Position numbers and translations under genes: made by a program. From NCBI RefSeq assembly GCF_025144225.1, contig NZ_JALXXB010000017.1, positions 1 to 12,504 of the forward strand: DNA of 12,504 bases, in the 5' to 3' direction. Numbering within the stretch: the first letter of the stretch is position 1; each line of letters begins with the position of its first letter. Below are positions 8,316-12,504 of the stretch, one piece after another. The notes below the pieces were generated by a model. The model did not search any database, was not told where the DNA came from, and saw only the letters and a program-made list of their open reading frames with translations. The DNA is from Aestuariimicrobium sp. p3-SID1156 (lineage in GTDB: Bacteria; Actinomycetota; Actinomycetes; Propionibacteriales; Propionibacteriaceae).

Positions 8316-8334
8316 GACCTGCCTCCTTCATCCT

Positions 8335-8643
8335 TCACGCCCGGCTCCGGCTCTTGTGGCCCGGCGTCGGAGCGGTGCCCGGGTGGGGCGGGGCACTGCC
8401 CTGACCCCGGGGGTCGAGTGGGTGCTGGGGTGGCAGCGGCTGGACGACCGGCTCGTCGAGCCTCGGTGGCGGGCTGGATGGGGTCGGCAGGGTGCCGTCG
8501 TGGCCGTTGGCGGCATCGGCGTCGGCCTCCACCAAGCCCTGCGACGCACCAGCACTGCCCTGTCCCTGTCTGGGGGTGCGGGCGAAATCCTCCGTCGGCG
8601 TCTCGGAACTGGACTCGCCCCAGTCGATCGAGTCGTGGCACAT
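8335..8643 (-). CDS. proline-rich protein or C-terminal tail fragment, unknown
   Basis: From the ATG at 8643 (a TTG at 8682 is possible) this frame encodes about 102 residues. The first ~25 are acidic (SIDWGESSSETPTEDF) and the rest is a proline-, glycine- and alanine-rich low-complexity stretch (PPPRLDEPVVQPLPPQHPL and similar) ending GHKSRSRA. Codon third positions favour G/C on this strand, which supports coding. No folded domain is recognisable and no ribosome site stands before 8643. Such tails are common at the ends of larger actinobacterial proteins, so it may be the remnant of one, cut off at the junction region on its upstream side. The opposite strand is also open, and its last residues (SGTNLAQARP) resemble an integrase ending. 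Confidence 0.3.
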   Translation of the reverse strand: MCHDSIDWGESSSETPTEDFARTPRQGQGSAGASQGLVEADADAANGHDGTLPTPSSPPPRLDEPVVQPLPPQHPLDPRGQGSAPPHPGTAPTPGHKSRSRA

Positions 8644-8660
8644 CAGGCAACCACCGGAAG

Positions 8661-8680
8661 ATCTGGCACGAATCTGGCAC
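8661..8680. repeat. short direct repeat ATCTGGCAC x2, 11-bp period
   Basis: ATCTGGCAC occurs at 8661-8669 and again at 8672-8680; a further TGGCAC lies at 8636-8641. The repeats flank the hairpin and tRNA-end match on their left side. Spaced short direct repeats beside a core site are typical of integrase arm-binding sites, but two copies are too few to be sure. Confidence 0.35.
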
Positions 8681-8686
8681 AAGCGA

Positions 8687-8723
8687 GGCCCTAGCCTGAC
8701 CGATCTCCGGTCTGACTAGGGCC
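8687..8723. terminator. terminator-like hairpin beside the tRNA-end match
   Basis: GGCCCTAG at 8687-8694 pairs with CTAGGGCC at 8716-8723. After a 3x3 internal loop, GACCG at 8698-8702 pairs with CGGTC at 8708-8712 around a 5-nt loop. The T-tracts on either side are weak (TTCG after it on plus, CTCGCTT on minus). It lies directly 3' of the tRNA-end match when read on the minus strand, where a tRNA terminator would be expected. Confidence 0.55.
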
Positions 8724-8730
8724 TTCGAAA

Positions 8731-8753
8731 GTCGGGGCGACAGGACTCGAACC
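8731..8753 (-). other. tRNA-Pro-type 3' end without a 5' part: candidate attachment site
   Basis: Read on the minus strand, these 23 bases are a TTC-G-A-G T loop, the 3' half of the T stem (CCTGT), an acceptor strand CGCCCCG and the discriminator A. This is what a proline tRNA with a CGGGGCG 5' acceptor would end with. The bases before it (TTTGG) do not pair properly as the 5' T stem, and no complementary 5' acceptor is found about 70 bases upstream, so this is not a complete tRNA. A CTGGGGG at about 8773-8779 (minus) recalls a Pro(GGG) anticodon loop, but its stem does not pair. Such isolated 3' ends are left at one end of elements that integrate into tRNA genes. The 112 bp from 8754 to 8865 hold nothing else I can identify. 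Confidence 0.5.
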
Positions 8754-8865
8754 AAAGGACTTCACCCGCGTTCCCCCAGTTGACTAGGCGTTACCCTTTG
8801 GCCTTTGGGGAATCGCCGCGCTCCGTGGGACATACGTGCGACTTGGGTTCAAGTCTCTCACGCCC

Positions 8866-9606
8866 TCATGGGTGGGCGCGGGGTCTGCTTCTTGCGACCA
8901 CGGTTGTTGATCCGAGGAAGGCTGGGGCCTGCCAGTCCGGTCGTAAAGTCATGATGCACTGCTGGGCACGCACCCGGTTCTGGGGTGCTGCGAGCGACCA
9001 TGCTTCGGCCGTTGTGGCCAGGAACTTCACCAAGTGGTTGATGTTGCCCCGCATCGACTTGCTTGGCGCCGGCTCGAAGCCAGCCGGGCCAGCACATGCC
9101 AAGAGCGTGACCGCGTCCTGTAGGTGTCTCGACGGGTTCACGCTCGGGACCTGGTGGGCAGCCCCCTTCAGCGACAGAGCGGATGCGAGGTCTGGGAGGC
9201 GGATAACGCTCCCGCCGGGAAGCTCGTACCCAATGGTGCGCTTGAGTGCGGATCCAGATCCGGGGACCTTGATCAGTTCTCGTCCGAGGTATCGGGGCGA
9301 CCAGGACTCCCGGTCAGGAACCATCAGGTCGACAGTCTCGCCGTCTCGCAGAAAGCGATGGAACGGGGCGGCCGCATCGACCGACTCGTGGGGCGTGAAG
9401 CCGAGCCCCACCAACGCAGCGGCGTGCGTGGCATAGGTGGAGGTCTGCAACTCCACGACGATGTCGGCATCATCAGTGGGCCGCACATGCGTGATCCCGG
9501 CCAGATGCGCGTGGCAGTGCACCATCAACCCGCCAACCAGAACCCAAGCGGCGGGATCCAGCGTCGTCGCGAGCTCCGCCAGCAGAGCGAAGGGGTCAGA
9601 GCGCAC
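8866..9606 (-). CDS. AbiEii/MenT-type nucleotidyltransferase toxin
   Basis: This is a 246-residue protein of the AbiEii/AbiGii (DUF1814, MenT) nucleotidyltransferase family, toxins that add nucleotides to RNA such as tRNA acceptor ends. The core is readable: LVGGLMVHCHAHL with Gly25-Gly26, then VRPTDDADIVVE with Arg42 and the acidic D-x-D at 46-48. A further acid pair is in TVDLMVPD (93, 98). The segment LPDLASALSLKGAAH carries the conserved lysine at about 147, and HLQDAVTLL follows with Asp164. I choose the GTG at 9606, which has GGAGG followed by 6 bp of spacing, over the open frame's first codon at 9732; the first 42 residues of that longer frame are an out-of-frame shadow of the neighbouring gene. 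The start overlaps the antitoxin-like stop by 11 bp, so translation is probably coupled. The last ~70 residues are not recognisable. The substrate is not predictable. Confidence 0.85.
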   Translation of the reverse strand: MRSDPFALLAELATTLDPAAWVLVGGLMVHCHAHLAGITHVRPTDDADIVVELQTSTYATHAAALVGLGFTPHESVDAAAPFHRFLRDGETVDLMVPDRESWSPRYLGRELIKVPGSGSALKRTIGYELPGGSVIRLPDLASALSLKGAAHQVPSVNPSRHLQDAVTLLACAGPAGFEPAPSKSMRGNINHLVKFLATTAEAWSLAAPQNRVRAQQCIMTLRPDWQAPAFLGSTTVVARSRPRAHP

Positions 9607-10222
9607 GGGCGGCCTCCTCCAGTGCCCGTGCGGCTGCTGCCGATTCGCGGGAATCGCCCAGCACATAGGTGTCGACCATCTGGCGGGCCCAGCGGTCGTC
9701 ACGCACCCGTTCCACGACGACCAGATCCCCATCAGGATCCGCGAGCACTGGCTGTGTCACCTCAAAGCGGCCCAGGTCGTCCACCTGCGCAAACCGCATC
9801 CACGACTCCCCCGCCACCATCCCCAGGGACGACGCGGCAACCACGCTCGGACCGATCGGTTGAACGACCACCTCGCCGAGGCCGCGGTACCGCGCCCACG
9901 TGCCGATCCAGGCCGATGACGCCATTTGCTGTGCGCTCATTTCCCGCAGCGCCGCCCGGAGCCTGGAGCGTTCGGACGACGCAATGGAATCCGCTGAGCC
10001 ACCTGACAGCAGGTCAAGGGCGGCCTGTCGGATCCGTGACGACCACTTGCGGCCCCGGCAGGTGGTCCGCAGCCACGCCTGCAAAGCCAGATCATCCGTC
10101 GTCGATTGACGGCCAATCACCCGAGCCAGACCAAGACTGCCGTCAGCCAGGGCCCGTTGCACTGTACGCGGACTCACGCCCGCTATCCGGGCAGCCTCAG
10201 CGACGGTCACTTCCATACACAT
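9596..10222 (-). CDS. HTH protein, probable antitoxin and autoregulator of the AbiEii-type toxin
   Basis: This protein of about 208 residues has an N-terminal helix-turn-helix (TVAEAARIAGVSPRTVQRAL, then a basic-tipped GRQSTTDDLALQAWLR) of the excisionase/MerR-like type. A helical middle (SSERSRLRAALREMSAQQMA) follows, then a C-terminal domain I cannot place. Its position directly upstream and overlapping the nucleotidyltransferase gene is that of the antitoxin in AbiE- and MenAT-like pairs. Antitoxins of these systems usually bind their own promoter, and a palindrome lies over this gene's start. Two ATGs (10222 and 10216) are possible; neither has a clear ribosome site. The HTH type differs from the usual AbiEi winged helix, so antitoxin function is inferred from context. 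Confidence 0.75.
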   Translation of the reverse strand: MCMEVTVAEAARIAGVSPRTVQRALADGSLGLARVIGRQSTTDDLALQAWLRTTCRGRKWSSRIRQAALDLLSGGSADSIASSERSRLRAALREMSAQQMASSAWIGTWARYRGLGEVVVQPIGPSVVAASSLGMVAGESWMRFAQVDDLGRFEVTQPVLADPDGDLVVVERVRDDRWARQMVDTYVLGDSRESAAAARALEEAARAL

Positions 10223-10248
10223 AACGTCGCATGAGCGACATATTGTGT
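10217..10248. promoter_or_regulatory. imperfect 32-bp palindrome over the antitoxin start; candidate operator
   Basis: Two 14-bp arms with three mismatches flank a 4-bp centre (TCAT on the minus strand); the innermost GTCGC/GCGAC and outermost ACAC/GTGT pairs are perfect. The first antitoxin ATG (10222) lies in the downstream arm. A consensus TTGACA (minus, 10251-10246) overlaps the upstream arm and could be the -35, but no good -10 follows at 17 bp. The layout fits an autorepressed promoter with a very short leader. Confidence 0.55.
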
Positions 10249-10288
10249 CAAGAAAGAGTCATGCCGTCCTGAGGTCACTGCGGCCAGA

Positions 10289-11545
10289 TCACCTCGCCAG
10301 CCCGGCCGCATCGAACTCCTGCTGCAGCCGCGGACGACGGCGATGAACCTCGCGCAACTCACGAACGACGGCATCGAAATCATCGCCTTGGCCAGCGGCG
10401 ACGGCGAACGCCCTGGCCCGAACCAGGAGACTCGCCGCGACACGGTAGTGCCGCACACCCGTCTCACGGAGCTCATCGTCAGCCAGCCGAACCAGGACAG
10501 GCACAGCCTCTTCGGGGTGGGAAGGGCCCCTCGCTTCAGCCAGCTCGCCCCACAGGCCAGCGCCCACCAGGTCCGCGTGCTCGTGGGCCACCTGCCACGC
10601 GGAATCCACATCGGCCAGCTGACGCAACAGGAAGGCCACGGCCTCCCATGGGCGTCCCTTGAGACGCCCAACCACCTGCTGCTGCAGTCCTGGCCATCTG
10701 TCGCCCGCGGCTGCGTGCACCTGCGCCGCGGTGCTCTGGTTCGGCCATCGCTCAAACAGCTCCAGGCTGGAGGCCAACACCTCGCCGGGGCGGTGCTCTG
10801 CCAGCAAGTCCCGCCACAATCTGCCTGCCCGGAGCGCCTGGTGTTCGGGCGGCATCAAGGCCGCCCGCCGGGCCCAGTCAATGGCCCGCTCCACGTCTGC
10901 GATCTCAACGAATGCCTCAGCCGTCTCCAGCGCCCAGGCCGAAACCGACCCGTCCCTGGCGTGAGTGGCGATGATCGCCTCCACATCACGATCCAACACG
11001 GCGAGCCGGCGCGCATTGTGCTCCAGCACGAAACGTTCATGCGAGTAGCCGTCGCGAGCCTGCGCACACCCAGCCAGGTCGGACTGTCGTCGGGCCAGTT
11101 CCGCGCGGTAACGCGCGATGCCCGCTTCCCCCAGCACCGGGGCGTAGGCCACCGGATCCAAGGTGAAGAAGTCGCACTCCTCGTCGAACTGGAACTTCAT
11201 CATCCATGCCACCAGCCGTGCCACCGACACCTTCGCCGCCGTGGCCGTCACCGGATGCAGCGCAATCAGACGCTGACAGGCGTCCCCGATGATCCCGGCC
11301 GAATCATCGGCACGCATGATGATCCGAAGCGACGACATCAACGCCCGCTGACACACGTCATGGACCACCGAAGCATCCTCGACTCCCACCGCCCCCTCAA
11401 GGATGTCAACCGCCTCGTGCATCTGGGAGCCGTGCTCATTGGCGGCCCGATACCGATGCAGGTCGCCACTCGAGCGGATCAAGGGCAAGACCTCGTCGGC
11501 CAGGTCGCTTCGCATGCAGACCATCCTGCCATCGACGACATTCAT
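10289..11545 (-). CDS. C-terminal region of a SWIM zinc-finger family protein, without the SWIM domain
   Basis: These 418 residues align in my memory with the long helical-repeat region of actinobacterial SWIM zinc-finger proteins. Landmarks are LHRYRAANEHGSQMHEAVD, IMRADDSAGIIGDACQRLI, LVAWMMKFQFDEECDFF then LDPVAYAPVLGE, ARRLAVLDRDVEAIIATHAR, AIDWARRA, LLAEHRPGEVLA and the ending LREVHRRRPRLQQEFDAAGL. The upstream SWIM motif (C-x-C-x(n)-C-x-H) of the family is absent, and the frame begins only ~30 residues before the repeat region. Either this is a stand-alone variant or the front was lost. The ATG at 11545 has AGGGG 6 bp before it, so it could be translated. The molecular role of the family is not established as far as I know. 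It lies in the same direction as the toxin pair, 66 bp upstream of it. Confidence 0.7.
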   Translation of the reverse strand: MNVVDGRMVCMRSDLADEVLPLIRSSGDLHRYRAANEHGSQMHEAVDILEGAVGVEDASVVHDVCQRALMSSLRIIMRADDSAGIIGDACQRLIALHPVTATAAKVSVARLVAWMMKFQFDEECDFFTLDPVAYAPVLGEAGIARYRAELARRQSDLAGCAQARDGYSHERFVLEHNARRLAVLDRDVEAIIATHARDGSVSAWALETAEAFVEIADVERAIDWARRAALMPPEHQALRAGRLWRDLLAEHRPGEVLASSLELFERWPNQSTAAQVHAAAGDRWPGLQQQVVGRLKGRPWEAVAFLLRQLADVDSAWQVAHEHADLVGAGLWGELAEARGPSHPEEAVPVLVRLADDELRETGVRHYRVAASLLVRARAFAVAAGQGDDFDAVVRELREVHRRRPRLQQEFDAAGLAR

Positions 11546-11595
11546 GGCACGCCCCTGGCAATTCGCCCTGCATCACCTGTCGAGGAGGCGCTGCC

Positions 11596-11655
11596 ATGAC
11601 CAACGCAGACAACACACCCCACTGGCCGCCCCGCGCCCGGATCACATGTCCTTGA
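11596..11655 (+). CDS. 19-codon open frame with strong ribosome site (leader peptide or gene stub)
   Basis: A perfect AGGAGG at 11583-11588 stands 7 bp before an ATG at 11596 that opens MTNADNTPHWPPRARITCP and stops at a TGA. Such a good start for so short a frame suggests a leader peptide or the surviving 5' end of a gene whose body was lost. It lies upstream of the hairpin and Abi relic on the same strand, within the 265-bp divergent interval after the SWIM-type gene. Confidence 0.3.
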   Translation: MTNADNTPHWPPRARITCP

Positions 11656-11713
11656 CCGCCATCCACAGGCACCATGAGGTCCGAGGCCACCGGTATCCTC
11701 GAACAAAGACGAA

Positions 11714-11751
11714 ACCCCGGCGATGTGGCAAGCCAGTGATCGTTCCGGGGT
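11714..11751 (+). ncRNA. nested hairpin upstream of the Abi gene: candidate structured RNA or terminator
   Basis: ACCCCGG (11714-11720) pairs with CCGGGGT (11745-11751). Directly inside it CGAT (11721-11724) pairs with ATCG (11739-11742), leaving a 2-nt bulge, and TGG (11726-11728) pairs with CCA (11733-11735) around CAAG. Fourteen base pairs in 38 nt make a very regular structure. TATCCT at 11694-11699 could be a -10 giving a transcript that starts around 11706, just before the stem; no matching -35 is visible. T-rich tails on both sides (TCTTCATTT on plus, TTTCGTCTTTG on minus) also allow a bidirectional terminator. Abi_2/AbiF-type genes have been reported with conserved upstream non-coding RNAs, which raises that possibility here. 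Confidence 0.4.
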
Positions 11752-11810
11752 CTTCATTTACGACTCTACCACCCTCGCGAATCGAGCACGTGACAACGGC
11801 CGCCCTGGCC

Positions 11811-12149
11811 ATGACCGCCATGGTCGAGATCCCTCTGCGCAACGCCCTCGATCATCACCTTACCTGCTGGGCTCACAGGCGAGGCTCCCATAGTTGGTTC
11901 GACCTGGCACCCCTCGATACACAAGGTCGCCGAGACCTGGCCAAGGCCACTCACCGAGCAGGCGCCGGACGCCGCCAACCAACCCATGGCCGCATCGTGG
12001 CCGAGCTCTCCTTCGGCTTCTGGCGATTCCTGCTCAGCCGACGCTATCTGACCACTCTGTGGATCCCGGCCCTCCAGCACGCCTTCCCCAACACCGACCT
12101 GGACGCCAACAGTCTCCAACGGTCCATTGAGAACGACGTCCAGCAGTGA
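11811..12149 (+). pseudogene. Abi-family (Abi_2/AbiD/AbiF-like) abortive infection gene, 3' end cut off by an IS3 element
   Basis: The frame contains MVEIPLRNALDHHL, then THGRIVAELSFGFWRFLLSRRYLTTLW and ALQHAFPN, the central signature of Abi-like proteins. The family normally continues to a C-terminal L-R-N-R-I-x-H-H-E segment, the likely HEPN RNase site. Here the protein ends at SLQRSIENDVQQ, and its TGA (12147-12149) is the first triplet of the IS terminal repeat. The N-terminal ~60-100 residues (usually with a Y-E-W-N motif) are also not recognisable upstream, although the frame stays open. Start choice is arbitrary among GTG 11790, ATG 11811 and ATG 11820, none with a ribosome site. An intact copy would sense phage infection and arrest growth; this one is probably inactive. 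Confidence 0.8.
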
Positions 12150-12504
12150 ATCGCCCCGGTGAGTCCGGAGACTCAGTGGTGTGATAGTTCCAGCTCCTCG
12201 ATGGGCTGGATGTGGCCAGCATAGTGGGCCTGTTCCAACTCGACGGGCGCGATGTCGCCGCAGTATTCGTAGATGCGTCGGTGGTTGAACCAGTCGACCC
12301 ATTCCGCGGTGGCGAGCTCGACCTGGTCAACGCCCTTCCACGGCGCCCGGGGCTTGATCAGCTCGGTCTTGAACAGCCCGTTGATCGTCTCCGCGAGCGC
12401 GTTGTCGTAGCTCGAGCCGACGGATCCGACCGAGGCAGCGATGCCGGCCTCGTCGAGGCGCTCTGACAAGGCAATCGAGGTGTATTGACCGGGTTCAACC
12501 GGTG
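12147..12504 (-). mobile_element. IS3-family insertion sequence, transposase-3' end, partial at window edge
   Basis: The element starts at TGAATCGCCCCGG (12147), which has the TGA...-type tip and sequence style of IS3 terminal repeats. It continues through the 3' end of an IS3 OrfB on the minus strand to the right edge. The terminal repeat lies about 12147-12174, just past the transposase stop. The other end and the target duplication lie outside the window. The boundary is supported by the Abi protein being cut at exactly this point. Confidence 0.8.
12173..12504 (-). CDS. IS3-family transposase OrfB, C-terminal part (runs off right edge)
   Basis: This is the end of the DDE integrase core of an IS3 OrfB. 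Landmarks in order are QYTSIALSERLDEAG, SVGSVGSSYDNALAETINGL with the third catalytic residue (the Glu of ALAE), FKTELI, WVDWFNHRRIYEYCGDIAPVELE and the short tail. The frame is open to the edge, so the apparent TTG start at 12469 is internal. The two catalytic aspartates and OrfA lie beyond the window. The usual G-D-S-Y-D-N here reads G-S-S-Y-D-N, and QYTSIAL is preceded by an unusual VEPG instead of the common histidine/aspartate motif, so point decay is possible. Confidence 0.9.
   Translation of the reverse strand, partial: PVEPGQYTSIALSERLDEAGIAASVGSVGSSYDNALAETINGLFKTELIKPRAPWKGVDQVELATAEWVDWFNHRRIYEYCGDIAPVELEQAHYAGHIQPIEELELSHH

Noticed and set aside
8356..8694. Plus-strand integrase gene
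   Set aside because: Only the final residues (SGTNLAQARP) recall an integrase ending; no catalytic R-H-R-Y residues are seen and the minus strand has better coding bias.
8731..8806. Complete minus-strand tRNA-Pro
   Set aside because: The 3' end and a CTGGGGG loop-like string are present, but the 5' acceptor strand is missing, and the anticodon and T stems do not pair.
9607..9732. 42-residue N-terminal extension of the toxin
   Set aside because: It lies inside the antitoxin-like gene in another frame, and the GTG at 9606 has an ideal ribosome site and begins the recognisable domain.
9124..10224. Long plus-strand open frame of 366 codons
   Set aside because: Antisense to the toxin and antitoxin genes; low-complexity proline/arginine sequence without any motif.
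10343..11599. Long plus-strand open frame of 418 codons
   Set aside because: Antisense shadow of the SWIM-type repeat gene, with a histidine/arginine/proline-rich composition typical of high-GC shadows.

Overview
The window is high-GC DNA (G/C-rich third codon positions, GTG/TTG starts, AGGAGG-type ribosome sites) from an actinobacterium. The ECF42-type sigma factor remnant, the SWIM-associated repeat protein and the IS3-type transposase all suit Actinomycetota. A propionibacterial or related host is possible, but I cannot fix the genus.

Left part (1-8.1 kb). This is metabolic and stress DNA interleaved with gene debris. The first open frame is a chimera: its first ~47 residues are a DDE transposase fragment and the rest is a 5'-truncated ECF42 sigma factor, which also has a pair of compensating frameshifts. 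Two small unrecognised genes or fragments follow, then a DHA2-type MFS exporter (minus). Upstream of the exporter lies a deleted, frameshifted relic of eutC (ethanolamine ammonia-lyase small subunit). Next come three minus-strand genes: a zinc-free NADP-dependent oxidoreductase, a DJ-1/Hsp31-like protein, and the organic hydroperoxide peroxidase Ohr. Ohr is divergent from its one-cysteine MarR-type repressor OhrR, across a perfect 17-bp palindrome. A DoxX-like membrane protein follows ohrR. Together this block looks like an electrophile and peroxide stress module. A glycine/D-amino-acid-oxidase-like flavoprotein is convergent with doxX.

Middle (8.1-8.87 kb). This is a junction zone. It holds two possible small minus-strand genes, a short direct repeat, an imperfect terminator-like hairpin, and a 23-bp match to the 3' end of a proline-type tRNA without a recognisable 5' portion. 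The last is the usual footprint of tRNA-targeted integration and suggests that DNA to the right belongs to an integrated element.

Right part (8.87-12.5 kb). This is defence-type accessory DNA. An HTH antitoxin-like gene overlaps the start of an AbiEii/MenT-type nucleotidyltransferase toxin gene, with an imperfect 32-bp palindrome over the antitoxin start codon. Next is a gene equivalent to only the C-terminal repeat region of SWIM zinc-finger proteins. On the plus strand a compact nested hairpin precedes an Abi-family (abortive infection) gene. That gene is cut off exactly at the terminal repeat of an IS3-family element, whose transposase runs off the right edge.

The main points of interest are the tRNA-linked defence cluster, the structured element before the Abi gene, and the number of precisely readable gene-decay events.
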